DNA of 64,000 nucleotides from Mucilaginibacter corticis (GCF_007558865.1 NZ_VLPK01000003.1:620001-684000), one strand, 5' to 3'; numbered from the stretch's first letter, positions 1 through 9,719 are shown. Numbers and translations are program-made. Notes: generated from the sequence alone by a model not told the origin.

Positions 1-2
1 TA

Positions 3-1076
3 CCTAAAGGCTTTTCAAAAGCTGACATACAAGCCGTTGATAAAGCGGTGAATAATTTCATGCAAAAATACCATGTACCGGGTTTATCCTTCGCGATAGC
101 AAAAGGCGATAGCTTGAAAATAAGACGCACTTATGGATATGCCGATACCGCCAAAAAAGAAAAAGTAAAACCTTCAAACCGTTTCAGGATAGCCAGTGTC
201 AGTAAACCTTTTACCTCGGCAGCCATCATGTTGTTGATCGAACAGGGCAAGTTGCATTTAACCGATAAGGTTTTTGGTGCAGGCGGTGTCCTTGGTACTA
301 CCTATGGCAGCCAGCCGTATAAACAATGGGTAACCGATATTACCATTCAAAACCTGTTAGAACATACCGGAGGTGGATGGAACAGGGATGGCGACGACCC
401 TATGTTTTTACATACCGAAATGAACCAGGCGCAACTGATCAGTTGGGCCGTAGATAATATGCCTGTAACTAAAAAACCAGGGACATACTACTCCTATTCA
501 AATTTTGGTTATTGTTTATTGGGACGGGTGATAGAGAAAGTAAGCGGAACACCTTACGAACAGTTTATCAAAAAGAATATCCTTGCCAAATGCGGTATCA
601 ATACCATGCAGATAGGTGGCAATACTTTGGCCGAACAGAAACCGGATGAAGTTTACTACTATGGCAACAAGGGCGATGACGACCCTTATAAAATGGATGA
701 ACGCCGGATGGACTCGCACGGCGGGTGGATAGCTACGGCTACAGATCTGGTTAAATTTTTAGTCCGTTTAAATTATAATGCCTACAAACCCGAAATATTA
801 ACAACCGCTACCCTTGCCGAACTATATACACCATCGCTACCCGGTTCTGATTATGCAAAAGGTTGGTTAACAAACAGCGACAATAATCACTGGCATAACG
901 GCAGCCTGCCCGGCGAACAGGCATTAGTAGTAAACACAGGCAGCGGGTTTAGCTGGGCCGTACTGGTTAACACCCGCACCGACGGTAACTTTAGCGGCGA
1001 TCTTGATCAATTAATGTGGCAAATAAAGGAAAGTATTAAAAGCTGGCCTGATGTTGATTTGTTTGGAAATAAGTAA
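3..1076 (+). CDS. Serine hydrolase, beta-lactamase/penicillin-binding-protein fold (5' partial)
   Basis: The reading frame is open to the left window edge, so the N-terminus is missing. The first internal start, a GTG at 48, lies inside the conserved region and is not the true start. The protein shows the class C beta-lactamase-like SxxK motif (SVSK, about residue 50 from that GTG), a YxN-type motif (YSNFGY) and LEHTGG, all typical of the large Bacteroidetes family of secreted esterases/peptidases with this fold. The substrate cannot be deduced. No operon partner is visible, and a palindromic repeat follows the stop. Family confident, biochemical role unknown. Confidence 0.85.
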   Translation, partial: PKGFSKADIQAVDKAVNNFMQKYHVPGLSFAIAKGDSLKIRRTYGYADTAKKEKVKPSNRFRIASVSKPFTSAAIMLLIEQGKLHLTDKVFGAGGVLGTTYGSQPYKQWVTDITIQNLLEHTGGGWNRDGDDPMFLHTEMNQAQLISWAVDNMPVTKKPGTYYSYSNFGYCLLGRVIEKVSGTPYEQFIKKNILAKCGINTMQIGGNTLAEQKPDEVYYYGNKGDDDPYKMDERRMDSHGGWIATATDLVKFLVRLNYNAYKPEILTTATLAELYTPSLPGSDYAKGWLTNSDNNHWHNGSLPGEQALVVNTGSGFSWAVLVNTRTDGNFSGDLDQLMWQIKESIKSWPDVDLFGNK

Positions 1077-1112
1077 TTGAACAATATTTAATCCCCTGCA
1101 TCTAAGAAAATA

Positions 1113-1213
1113 TATTCCCTCCCCACGGGAGGGGTGTGTCGGAAATACGTACTGGCAGGGAGGGGTTTAGCCGCTTCATTAACCCCTCCCTGCACCCTCC
1201 CAAGGGAGGGAAT
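1113..1213. repeat. Palindromic extragenic repeat
   Basis: Outer arms attccctccc and gggagggaat enclose a second C-rich/G-rich pair, forming a nested hairpin between the convergent serine hydrolase and DinB genes. It looks like the REP-type intergenic palindromes common in Sphingobacteriaceae and could act as a bidirectional terminator. There is no T-run, so that role is inference. Confidence 0.6.
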
Positions 1214-1258
1214 CGCGCTATCCCCGCGTTTTAGTACGGCTATTTAAATACACCATCA

Positions 1259-1771
1259 CTATCCCTGCAACACCCTTGTCGTCACCAACAACTGCCCCAC
1301 ATGCCGCATAGTATGCTCGGCAGCATGAACGTATAAGCCCATTACTGTTGATGGTAGCTGCGCACGGCCCACTCCCCTTTTTTCAGTCAGTGTTAATTCA
1401 TCTGTTTCGCTTAATTGTTTAATGGCCTCGTCAATCTGTCGGTTAAATATTTCCAGTAAAGTAATCACACTGTAGCCTGTTTCGGGTTCTTTTCCTTCTA
1501 AAGCCAACTTGGTTAATTGGTGTGGGGTTAGCGCTTCGGCCCTTGCATAAGTAAATAAACGGTCAAGCACGCCGTTTAAATGCTGTAAATGAAATGCCGG
1601 CGAGGCCAAGCCCGCGGGCTTCACCCATAAAAAGATCTCGGGGAAACCGCTCATCATTTCATTAACTTCATCGCGGGCCTGCAGCAAAGCGTGGGCAACC
1701 GGCTGTAAAAGCGATGGTATGCCTTCTAAGGGCCCGCGCAGCCATACTTCACGTTTGTTGGTATCTGCCAT
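1259..1771 (-). CDS. DinB-family protein (putative metal-dependent hydrolase)
   Basis: A 170-aa protein with a four-helix DinB-like layout. Histidines sit in the expected places: HLQHLNG at about residues 63-66 and HAAEHTMRH near 150-158, which in this superfamily form a metal site. DinB-like proteins include thiol-dependent transferases and hydrolases, so the reaction cannot be assigned. The start codon overlaps no neighbour, and the gene is divergent from the L,D-transpeptidase gene. Family call is good from the overall pattern; function is open. Confidence 0.7.
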   Translation of the reverse strand: MADTNKREVWLRGPLEGIPSLLQPVAHALLQARDEVNEMMSGFPEIFLWVKPAGLASPAFHLQHLNGVLDRLFTYARAEALTPHQLTKLALEGKEPETGYSVITLLEIFNRQIDEAIKQLSETDELTLTEKRGVGRAQLPSTVMGLYVHAAEHTMRHVGQLLVTTRVLQG

Positions 1772-1884
1772 ATTTTAGTTGTAAGTGTTTTAAATAATTA
1801 GCCATATTTTAGCGCCCAAATATTATGCCCCCTTTAATAAGTGGTATAGCTATTGCTATTAACCATTTGTATTAATTTAAATGT

Positions 1885-3408
1885 ATGCTAACTGGTACCA
1901 AAAAGGTAATTAAAGTAATTGTAATTCTATTTCTTTCTGTCACGGTAATTCTTCAAAGCTGTAAAAAAAAGCGCTCAGATATGGGCAAGATCCTGTTTCA
2001 GAAAACCAAAAATAAAGTTTTTAATGACGTTGATCCCGATAGCCTTACCGAAGTATTTAAAAAAGTACTTGCCGAAGACAAATCAAAACTTAATTACCCA
2101 CAGGTTTTAGCGGCCCATTACAGCAAAAATGGTTACGACCCGGTATTTGTGATGGACCATATCTTTAATAAAGACCTGACATCTGCCGTAGGCTATTTTA
2201 AAAGAGCTAATGAACATGGCCTTAATCCTGAACTTTTTAAGGCTGATGAGATAAACAAACTGATCAATAAATTTTTCGACCCGAAACAGATCAAAACCGT
2301 CGACGATGCTTACAGGGCAATTGCCGAACTTGAGATCTTTACCGCTAATTCGCTGATCAGGTATTCAAACGCTATTGAGTACGGCGTGATCAACCCAAAA
2401 TACATCTATGCCCGTTATTATACCGCTACCCAAAGGCCCGATAGCAACGCTATTGCAAAAGTATTTGCCATAACCGATATGAAACATTACCTGGACAGCA
2501 TCCAGCCTAAGGATTCGGCCTACATCGCTATGCAAAAGCAACTGGCAAGCGGTGCAGTGGCAGAGGGAATGTCGGCAGAAGAAACAAAGCGCTTTATTGT
2601 ACTTAACCTGGAGCGTTTAAGGTGGAAAAACAAGCCAAAGGAAAAAAGATACGTGATCGTAAATATCCCCGATTATAAGTTAGATGTGATTGACAGCGGC
2701 AGATCTGTATTAAACATGAAGGTTTGTGTTGGCCAGGGGCGTAATATGGATGGCGAAAAAACTTTAATGAATTATGTGGATACGGATAAAATGGACAACC
2801 CAAATCGCCATTCTACCCCACAGTTGAACAGCATGATCCATAGCGTAGAGGTTAACCCTATCTGGAACATTCCGAAAAGTATTGCCACCAAAGAAATCAT
2901 CGTAGCCGCGGCCGACGATAAATTTTACCTGGATAACAAAGGCATCAGCGTTTATAAACATGGTAAACTGGTTGACCCGGATGATATAGATTGGTCGACA
3001 GCCGAAAAGGAGGATTATGACTTTAAGCAGCAGCCCGGAGATAATAATTCCTTAGGGAAAATAAAGTTCCTGTTTAATAACCAAAGCAGCGTTTACCTGC
3101 ATGACACCCCAGCAAAAGACGCCTTTAGAAAACGTATGCGCGCCGTAAGCCATGGCTGTGTGCGCCTGGGCGATCCGCAGGGATTAGCGTTAAGGCTGTT
3201 TGGAGCAGGTAAAAAGTACGACACAATAGCAGAAGATATGGGGATGGATAACCCCGAACCTACTACCATTAATTTAAGGCCGAAAGTGCCGGTATACATC
3301 ACCTACGTAACAGGCTGGGTTGACCCCGCCGATGGTTCATTACAGGTAAGGCCGGATGTTTACGGGCTGGATATTGTATTGTATAATGCGTTGGCGAATG
3401 TTAAGTAA
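1885..3408 (+). CDS. L,D-transpeptidase, YcbB-like lipoprotein
   Basis: A 507-aa envelope enzyme that should form 3-3 peptidoglycan cross-links or anchor proteins to murein. The N-terminus is a lipoprotein signal (hydrophobic stretch then LQSC, so the lipidated Cys is near residue 26). A long helical region follows, and the YkuD catalytic domain occupies roughly residues 250-450. The catalytic motif SHGCVRLGD places His423 and Cys425. Length and architecture match YcbB-type enzymes without an obvious PG-binding repeat. It is convergent with another YkuD-type gene, separated by an extragenic palindrome. Confidence 0.88.
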   Translation: MLTGTKKVIKVIVILFLSVTVILQSCKKKRSDMGKILFQKTKNKVFNDVDPDSLTEVFKKVLAEDKSKLNYPQVLAAHYSKNGYDPVFVMDHIFNKDLTSAVGYFKRANEHGLNPELFKADEINKLINKFFDPKQIKTVDDAYRAIAELEIFTANSLIRYSNAIEYGVINPKYIYARYYTATQRPDSNAIAKVFAITDMKHYLDSIQPKDSAYIAMQKQLASGAVAEGMSAEETKRFIVLNLERLRWKNKPKEKRYVIVNIPDYKLDVIDSGRSVLNMKVCVGQGRNMDGEKTLMNYVDTDKMDNPNRHSTPQLNSMIHSVEVNPIWNIPKSIATKEIIVAAADDKFYLDNKGISVYKHGKLVDPDDIDWSTAEKEDYDFKQQPGDNNSLGKIKFLFNNQSSVYLHDTPAKDAFRKRMRAVSHGCVRLGDPQGLALRLFGAGKKYDTIAEDMGMDNPEPTTINLRPKVPVYITYVTGWVDPADGSLQVRPDVYGLDIVLYNALANVK

Positions 3409-3437
3409 AAGCAGTGACGCTCTTAAAAAAGGTTGTG

Positions 3438-3520
3438 ATTTCGAAGCATAGCGAGAAATCTTGTAAAAGCGATCCGTGGCGTTGCGTTTAAGATTTCTCA
3501 TTCGTTCCTCGTTTCGAAAT
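3438..3520. repeat. Imperfect inverted repeat
   Basis: Arms around atttcgaagcatagcgagaaatctt (split here: atttcgaag, then gcgagaaatctt) and aagatttctc ... tttcgaaat form an imperfect palindrome between the two convergent L,D-transpeptidase genes. It resembles the dispersed palindromes elsewhere on this flank and may serve as a shared terminator. Confidence 0.55.
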
Positions 3521-3545
3521 GACAACGGGGGATAATGCGGATAAT

Positions 3546-4328
3546 TTAGTTGCTCGCTAATACGCTGGTACTATCCGGAGCGCTAAAGCTCGAAAAAATA
3601 TCCTCGCTTAAATATTTTGAGGTGTAGTTAGCATCATTGCCGTTGATGAAGAACACGGTTTTACCTTTGATGGTATTAATAACCTGGTCAACCACGTGCG
3701 GCGATACCGCCGGGCAGCCAAAGCTTCGGCCTAAACGGCCCATTTCGGCTATGGCGCCTTCTCCTACATAATCAGCGGCATGTACTACAATGCCACGCGC
3801 GCGGGCGCTGCCATTAAAGCCTTCGTCTAAGCCATCCAATCGTAACGAACGGCCGTGTTTGCCCATATATACATCATCAGCAAGGTAAAAGCCTAAACTG
3901 CTTTGATGCGAATCATTAATATCTGAAAAAGTGGTGGCCATATCATCGCCGCTTCCTTGTCCGTGGGCCACCCATGTGTTTAATAAAAGTTGTTTGCTTA
4001 ACAGGTCAATAATCCACATACGTTTTTGGCAGCTTGACTTGGCAAGATCAACCACGGTAATAATAGAGCTGTTTTGCGGTAATTTGTTAGCCGATTTAAT
4101 GTTAAAATAACCGGTTAACGCTTTTTGAAATACTTCAACATCTAAACCTGTTTCCTGCAGGCGGGCCGTTTGGTAAACGGTATTAACATACTGCGCAAAC
4201 AACTCTTTTGCAGTAGGTGCGGTTTTAAAACTTGCATTGTTTTTATTTGTCTTTACGGGGGTCCAGCCAATAATAATTATAAACCCTACCAATGAAACGC
4301 AGCTTATCCACCAAAAATGTTTTCTCAT
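3546..4328 (-). CDS. L,D-transpeptidase catalytic-domain protein (YkuD_2 type)
   Basis: A 260-aa exported or membrane-anchored protein with one N-terminal hydrophobic segment (about residues 5-22, ending before GWTPV). The C-terminal half has the YkuD_2 signature: HAADY with His183, then RSFGCPAVSP with Cys205 as the likely nucleophile. This family is common in Bacteroidetes and is annotated as murein L,D-transpeptidase catalytic domain, although activity has rarely been shown. It stands alone on the minus strand with a 179-bp AT-rich upstream region. Family assignment is firm; cross-linking activity is inferred. Confidence 0.82.
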   Translation of the reverse strand: MRKHFWWISCVSLVGFIIIIGWTPVKTNKNNASFKTAPTAKELFAQYVNTVYQTARLQETGLDVEVFQKALTGYFNIKSANKLPQNSSIITVVDLAKSSCQKRMWIIDLLSKQLLLNTWVAHGQGSGDDMATTFSDINDSHQSSLGFYLADDVYMGKHGRSLRLDGLDEGFNGSARARGIVVHAADYVGEGAIAEMGRLGRSFGCPAVSPHVVDQVINTIKGKTVFFINGNDANYTSKYLSEDIFSSFSAPDSTSVLASN

Positions 4329-4507
4329 ACTTTGTTGAGTTCTAAGTTAAAAAATTCAATAAAATTAAAGTGTGAGTTGGAAAATTGGTTGTGCAAAAGT
4401 ACTAATATTAATAAATAATCAAAATTATTAACAATTAATTTAAAATACCCCAACTACCATAACGGTAATTAAGCATACTTGCGTTTTACGAAAAGATAAT
4501 TAAAAGG

Positions 4508-5083
4508 TTACACCCATTTAACCTTGTCGGTTAAAGGTATCCGCCTTACTCCCTGCGGATATTCATCAGCGTGGCCCAAATACAGCACACCCATAACTTC
4601 GTCCTCGTCGCGCAATTGTAGAAACGCTTTCATGGCAGGTTTTAGTATCATGCCCCCGGTACCCCAGTATGAGGCCAGGCCCAAAGCCGTAGCACCCAAT
4701 AACACATTTTGAACAGCGCAGGCAGAAGCGGCTAACTCTTCAAACGCGGGGATCTTAGGCAGATCACCCCGGCGCATTACAGCGATTATAACGTGCGATG
4801 CTTTATCGCCCTGGTGGGTAAGGTTGTCATAAACGCCCTGCGTGAAGCTTTCGGCGTCTGTGTTACGCTTATACATTTCGGCATGTTCATGGCAAAAATC
4901 AGCGGGGTTATTATATACCACAAAGCGCCATGGCTCGGTAAGTCCGTGGGTAGGTGCCCAATCGGCTAAAGCTAATAATTCCTGGATCTGTTCGTCGGCA
5001 ATTTTTTTGCCGTTCATCATGAAAGGCTTAACCGTACGACGGTTTTTAATGATGGTGGATATGGTGGTGAAGTTGGTGTTCAT
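4508..5083 (-). CDS. Nitroreductase family protein
   Basis: A 191-aa FMN-dependent nitroreductase-fold protein. The N-terminal RRTVKPF segment and the WAPTHGLTEPWRFVVY block are the usual FMN phosphate and isoalloxazine contacts. The central AVQNVLLGATALGLASYW motif is characteristic of the NfnB/YdjA-like subfamily, and GYLxLGHAD-type residues (VLYLGHADEYP) close the fold. It should reduce nitro or quinone compounds with NAD(P)H; the physiological substrate is unknown. A perfect inverted repeat separates it from the downstream-facing E1 gene. Confidence 0.85.
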   Translation of the reverse strand: MNTNFTTISTIIKNRRTVKPFMMNGKKIADEQIQELLALADWAPTHGLTEPWRFVVYNNPADFCHEHAEMYKRNTDAESFTQGVYDNLTHQGDKASHVIIAVMRRGDLPKIPAFEELAASACAVQNVLLGATALGLASYWGTGGMILKPAMKAFLQLRDEDEVMGVLYLGHADEYPQGVRRIPLTDKVKWV

Positions 5084-5105
5084 AAAATAATAAAGTAAAA
5101 AACGC

Positions 5106-5196
5106 CGTCATTGCGAGCGATAGCGTGGCAATCTCTGAACTTTGCATTTCGGGAATGTCCTATGTAGAAATTGCCACGCTATCGCTCGCAATGACG
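5106..5196. repeat. Perfect 27-bp inverted repeat
   Basis: The left arm at 5106-5132 (begins cgtcattgcgag) and the right arm at 5170-5196 (ends ctcgcaatgacg) are exact reverse complements of 27 bp around a 37-bp spacer. The cgtcattgcgag core is a widespread intergenic palindrome in bacterial genomes. It would form a strong hairpin in transcripts in either direction. Confidence 0.8.
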
Positions 5197-5208
5197 CTCA
5201 ATAAAATA

Positions 5209-7647
5209 TTAATATATCGGCGGATACTTAGACGGATTACTTTCGCTCATCATTTCATAAACTCCTTCGATAATATCGTCGACAGATGGTTTGCTGAAAT
5301 AATCGCCGTCCGATCCATAAGGCGGCCGGTGTTCTTTAGCACTGATAGTTTTAGGCGGTGAATCAAGCGCGTAGTAGCCGTTCTGCAGCTCAAGGATCTT
5401 TTGTAAGATATATGCAGATGCCGAACCCGGAAGATCCTCATCTACTACCAGCAACTTATTGGTTTTCTGCAAAGAGCTACCGCAGATATTATCTATATCA
5501 AAAGGATATAAAGTTTGCGGATCTATAATTTCAATACTGATGCCTATCTTTTCCAGTTCTACAGCTGCTTCCTGCACAATACGGAGGGTTGAACCGTAAG
5601 AAACAACGGTCATATCCGTACCTTCTCTTAATATCTCTGCTTTACCCAGCGGCACAGTAAACTCGCCTACGTTTGCAGGCAGTTTTTCTTTAAGGCGATA
5701 CCCGTTAAGGCATTCTATTACTAAAGCAGGTTCATCACTGCGAACCAAAGTATTGTACATGCCGGCAGCCTGTGTCATGTTGCGGGGTACACAGATATGT
5801 AATCCGCGCAGCGCGCCCAACACAATACCCAATGGCGAACCCGAATGCCAGATACCCTCTAACCTATGGCCGCGCGTACGTATAATAACCGGCGCTTTTT
5901 GCCCGCCCGCTGTGCGGTAGCTTAAGCTGGCCAGGTCATCGCTTAATACAGTAAGCGCATATAAAAGATAATCTACATACTGAATTTCGGCAATGGGTTT
6001 TAAGCCACGCATCGCCAGGCCCATTCCCTTGCCTATTATGGACGACTCACGGATGCCGGTATCGGTTATCCGCAGGTCGCCGAATTTACTTTGCAGGCCG
6101 GCAAAGCCCTGGTTAACGTCGCCAATAGCGCCAACGTCTTCGCCGAAAGCTACCAAGGTTTTATCACGCTCAAAATTGGCGTCAAAACAGGCGTTCAATA
6201 CTTCCCTGCCGTCAATAAGCGGTGCGTCGTCTGCATATTCGGCAGGCACTACATTGATTTTTAACGGAGATGATGCCGAACCGGTAAACAATTTAGCGTT
6301 ATAGCGGTCGGTGTTCTTTATATTCTCTTCATTAAGCCATTTGCTTAAAGCAGCTCTTTCGGCTGATGTTTGCCCCGCGGTTATCCGTAAAGCCCTGCGT
6401 GCAGCGCCTACGGCATCTTTGCGTCCCGGATCGATACAAGCCAATAACTCTGCCGATACTTCGCCTAATTCGTTTTTATAGGCTGAAGTGTTTGCCAGCT
6501 CGTTTATCAGGTGAACAGCCTCATCAATATCCGCTTTTATTTTATCGCCCAGGTTGTTCCAGGCTTCACGCTGGCATTCGCGTACATATTTTTTGGCTTC
6601 GTCCTCTAAAACGGTGAGATCATCGTCATTGATAATGGCTGATTCGATCATCCAGTCACGCATTTTAAGCAGGCAATCGTGCTCACCTTCCCAGGTCAGG
6701 CGGTCTTTTGTTTTATAACGCTCATGCGATCCTGAAGTTGAATGCCCCTGCGGTTGTGTCATCTCAACCACGTGGATCAATACCGGCACGTGTTCTTCGC
6801 GGCATACGTTTATGGCATGTTCGTAAGTTTCGCAAAGCGCTACATAGTCCCAGCCGCGTACTTTAAATATTTCATACCCATTAGTACCCTCTTCGCGCTG
6901 AAAACCTTTTAGTACCTCAGAGATATCTTCTTTAGTAGTTTGAATGCTGGCAGGTACAGATATGGCGTAGGCATCATCCCAGATAGAAATTGCCATAGGC
7001 ACCTGTAACACACCAGCCGCGTTAAATACTTCAAAAAACAAACCTTCGGACGTTGCACCGTTGCCTATGGTACCAAAGGCAACCTCATTACCGTTAACAG
7101 AAAATGTATCTAAAGATTTAAGTTCTTTATTTTTGCGATATAGTTTTGAAGCATACGCTAAACCTAACAAGCGCGGCATATGCCCGCCGGTGGTCGACAT
7201 ATCAGACGAGCAATTCATGCTGTCAACCTGGTTTTTCCAGCTGCCATCCTCATTAATAAAACGGGTAGCGTAATGACAGTTCATCTGCCTGCCCCCTGAT
7301 GACGGATCTTCTTCCACATCAGGGTGTGCATAAAGCTGGGCAAAAAACTCTTTAAGGTTGCTCATGCCTGTGGCAAACATAAAGGTTTGATCGCGGTAAT
7401 AACCGGCGCGCCAATCGCCTTTACGAAACACCTTGGCCATAGCCAGCTGGGCAACTTCTTTACCGTCGCCAAATATGCCAAATTTGGCCTTGCCCGTAAG
7501 TACTTCGCGGCGGCCTATAATACTGGCCTGCCTGCTTTCGTAAGCTATACGGTAATCATTAATTACAATGTTCTTGAAATCATCAAAACTTAGTTCAGCA
7601 AGATCAATTTTACCGGTACCAGGATTTGTAGTTTCGGGCATAAGCAT
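5209..7647 (-). CDS. Alpha-ketoacid dehydrogenase E1, fused alpha and beta subunits
   Basis: An 812-aa protein that joins the thiamine-diphosphate-binding alpha subunit (about residues 20-380) and the beta subunit (about 480-800) of a branched-chain or pyruvate-type dehydrogenase E1. In the alpha half, GNGATSEG and IWDDAYAIS form the TPP/Mg motif, and SGGRQMNCH and HGHSTSGSHERY-like blocks are typical. In the beta half, FGEDVGAIGDVNQGF and RGHRLEGIWHSGSP are diagnostic. It decarboxylates a 2-oxoacid and acylates the lipoyl group of E2. Alpha/beta fusions are usual in Bacteroidetes. A second ATG two codons in is an alternative start. The substrate cannot be chosen from sequence alone. Confidence 0.87.
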   Translation of the reverse strand: MLMPETTNPGTGKIDLAELSFDDFKNIVINDYRIAYESRQASIIGRREVLTGKAKFGIFGDGKEVAQLAMAKVFRKGDWRAGYYRDQTFMFATGMSNLKEFFAQLYAHPDVEEDPSSGGRQMNCHYATRFINEDGSWKNQVDSMNCSSDMSTTGGHMPRLLGLAYASKLYRKNKELKSLDTFSVNGNEVAFGTIGNGATSEGLFFEVFNAAGVLQVPMAISIWDDAYAISVPASIQTTKEDISEVLKGFQREEGTNGYEIFKVRGWDYVALCETYEHAINVCREEHVPVLIHVVEMTQPQGHSTSGSHERYKTKDRLTWEGEHDCLLKMRDWMIESAIINDDDLTVLEDEAKKYVRECQREAWNNLGDKIKADIDEAVHLINELANTSAYKNELGEVSAELLACIDPGRKDAVGAARRALRITAGQTSAERAALSKWLNEENIKNTDRYNAKLFTGSASSPLKINVVPAEYADDAPLIDGREVLNACFDANFERDKTLVAFGEDVGAIGDVNQGFAGLQSKFGDLRITDTGIRESSIIGKGMGLAMRGLKPIAEIQYVDYLLYALTVLSDDLASLSYRTAGGQKAPVIIRTRGHRLEGIWHSGSPLGIVLGALRGLHICVPRNMTQAAGMYNTLVRSDEPALVIECLNGYRLKEKLPANVGEFTVPLGKAEILREGTDMTVVSYGSTLRIVQEAAVELEKIGISIEIIDPQTLYPFDIDNICGSSLQKTNKLLVVDEDLPGSASAYILQKILELQNGYYALDSPPKTISAKEHRPPYGSDGDYFSKPSVDDIIEGVYEMMSESNPSKYPPIY

Positions 7648-7913
7648 ATGTTTAGCGCGTAAAAATATAAAATTCTATAAAGTTATTGGCATTACAATAA
7701 CCCAAACATTCACATTAAGGTAATAGTTTTCCACCAGGTTAAAGTTTACCATTTTTAGAGTGCTGGCTGTTAAGGCTAAAAGACCAAATTAACAAGGTTT
7801 TTTAATTGTATAAAAAGCGTTACAAATAACCAAAAACCTATATTAACAAGGTAATTCAACCGCATAACCGCCGATTTTATGTTAAAACTATTATGAATTC
7901 ACATTAAACCTTT

Positions 7914-7921
7914 TATATTTG
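7914..7921 (+). promoter_or_regulatory. Putative Bacteroidetes -7 promoter element
   Basis: The octamer tatatttg matches the phylum's TAnnTTTG -7 consensus and lies 20 bp before the DUF1573 start codon. A clear -33 TTG box was not seen, so this is suggestive. The rest of the 7648-7940 gap is AT-rich and divergent between the E1 gene and this gene; nothing else was recognised there. Confidence 0.4.
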
Positions 7922-7940
7922 TGATATTCAAACAAGTATC

Positions 7941-8345
7941 ATGAAAAAACTAATACTATTGTGCGCCGTGGTTTTAGGCTTTGCCTTTAACGCATCTGCT
8001 CAGGATGATCAGAAAGCCGAATTTAAATTTAACGAAGAAAAACATGACTTTGGTAAAGTACCACAAGGCACACCTGTAACTACTGTATTTACATTTACCA
8101 ACATAGGACAGGAGCCCCTTATTTTAACCGAAGTTAAACCTACTTGTGGCTGTACTATTGCAGATTACACCAAAACCCCTGTTAAAAAAGGCGAAAAAGG
8201 TAAGATCACTATCACTTATAATGCGGCAGTAGCGCAACCATTCAATAAAACTATTGTGGTAACATCAAACGCTAAAACCCCGCAAAAATACCTTAACATC
8301 ATTGGCGAAGTTGTGGCGAAAGCGGCGGCACCAAGTACGAGGTAG
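7941..8345 (+). CDS. DUF1573 secreted protein
   Basis: A 134-aa protein with a Sec signal peptide (MKKLILLCAVV...NASAQ, cleavage near residue 21). It is followed by an Ig/ASPM-like beta-sandwich with the DUF1573 hallmarks: a HDFGKVPQG start, TFTNIGQEPL, and the CGCT motif in VKPTCGCTIADY. These small periplasmic or surface proteins are abundant in Bacteroidetes, and their role is not known. It is monocistronic and ends at a strong terminator. Confidence 0.85.
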   Translation: MKKLILLCAVVLGFAFNASAQDDQKAEFKFNEEKHDFGKVPQGTPVTTVFTFTNIGQEPLILTEVKPTCGCTIADYTKTPVKKGEKGKITITYNAAVAQPFNKTIVVTSNAKTPQKYLNIIGEVVAKAAAPSTR

Positions 8346-8407
8346 CGATTTAAGACTTACACCCTTGATCTCTGCATAAAAGATAAGGGTCATAAAAAGA
8401 ACAAAAA

Positions 8408-8435
8408 AAGGCCCGAATTATTCGGGCCTTTTTTT
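8408..8435 (+). terminator. Rho-independent terminator of the DUF1573 gene
   Basis: A 10-bp perfect stem (aaggcccgaa / ttcgggcctt) with a 3-nt loop is followed by a run of T and preceded by a run of A, so it can work in both directions. Confidence 0.9.
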
Positions 8436-8484
8436 GTTTGCATACTAACCTGTTTATAATATTATATTTTATTATTTTTGCCAA

Positions 8485-9717
8485 ATGCCAAATATATCCC
8501 GAAAAGGGCAGCGAATGCCCGCTTCACCAATAAGAAAACTAACACCCTTTGCCGATAAAGCTAAACTTGAAGGTAAAACAGTATATCATCTAAACATAGG
8601 CCAGCCGGATATTGAAACGCCCGCAGGCATGATCAATGCAATAAAAAATATCGATTTTAAAGTTTGGGCATATACGCCATCTGAAGGTACGCTATCCTAT
8701 CGTAAACAACTTACCAAATATTATAATAAAGCGGGCTACAATATTACTCCCGAAGATATTATTGTTACCTCTGGCGGATCTGAGGCAATATCAATAACAT
8801 TTATGACCTGCCTTGACGCAGGCGACGAGGTTATTGTACCCGAGCCATACTACGCTAATTACAACGGTTTTGCCAGCCAAAACGATGTTATAGTAAGGCC
8901 TATTATGTCGTACATTGAGAATGGATTTGCATTGCCTCCCATCAGTGAATTTGAGAAAAATATAACCGACAGGACCCGCGCCATATTTATCTGCAGCCCA
9001 AATAACCCTACCGGTTATCTATATTCGCGCGAAGAAATGGAAGCACTCAAGGCATTGGTTTTAAAACATGACCTTTATTTGTTTGCCGATGAGGCCTATC
9101 GCGAATTTTGCTATGGCGACCAGCCTTTTATATCGCCCATGCACTTGGATGGACTGGAAGATAATGTGATCATTATTGATACGGTAAGCAAACGTTATAG
9201 CGCCTGCGGAGCACGCTTAGGCTGCATTATCAGCAAGAACCGTAAGTTTTGGGAGATAGCCATAAAATTTGCGCAAGCCCGGCTTAGCCCCGGCATGGTT
9301 GAGCAAATTGCAGGCGAGGCCGCTATTGATACGCCCGACGAATATTTTGAACGCGTAAAATCCGAATATACTACCCGTCGTAACACCGTAGTAAATGCCC
9401 TTAACCGTATGGAAGGTGTGTACTGCCCTAATCCCGGTGGCGCGTTTTACGTGATGGCGCAGTTGCCTATTGATAATTCTAACAAGTTTTGCCAGTGGAT
9501 GCTGGAAGAATTTAGCTATGAGAACCAAACCGTAATGATGGCGCCTGCTACCGGCTTTTACAGCACACCGGGTGCCGGTTTAAAAGAAGTAAGGCTTGCC
9601 TACGTTTTAAACAACGATGACCTTGCTAAAGCCATGAAATGCCTTGAAGAAGCTCTTAAAGTGTATCCGGGCAGAACAGTTGGCCGCGAACATTTAGTGG
9701 TAAGCAGCTGGCATTAA
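8485..9717 (+). CDS. Pyridoxal-phosphate-dependent aminotransferase (class I/II)
   Basis: A 410-aa fold-type I aminotransferase of the aspartate/alanine aminotransferase group. The N-terminal MPASPIRKL block, the LNIGQPDIETP substrate loop, TSGGSEAI, CSPNNPTGYLYS and FADEAYREF are all conserved. The PLP Schiff-base lysine is Lys236 in DTVSKRYSACGARLG. The upstream ATG is kept because family members usually have a short segment before MPASPIRKL. The substrate is not certain: aspartate, alanine or aromatic amino acids are possible. It lies just upstream of ssrA but in a separate unit. Confidence 0.87.
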   Translation: MPNISRKGQRMPASPIRKLTPFADKAKLEGKTVYHLNIGQPDIETPAGMINAIKNIDFKVWAYTPSEGTLSYRKQLTKYYNKAGYNITPEDIIVTSGGSEAISITFMTCLDAGDEVIVPEPYYANYNGFASQNDVIVRPIMSYIENGFALPPISEFEKNITDRTRAIFICSPNNPTGYLYSREEMEALKALVLKHDLYLFADEAYREFCYGDQPFISPMHLDGLEDNVIIIDTVSKRYSACGARLGCIISKNRKFWEIAIKFAQARLSPGMVEQIAGEAAIDTPDEYFERVKSEYTTRRNTVVNALNRMEGVYCPNPGGAFYVMAQLPIDNSNKFCQWMLEEFSYENQTVMMAPATGFYSTPGAGLKEVRLAYVLNNDDLAKAMKCLEEALKVYPGRTVGREHLVVSSWH

Positions 9718-9719
9718 TA

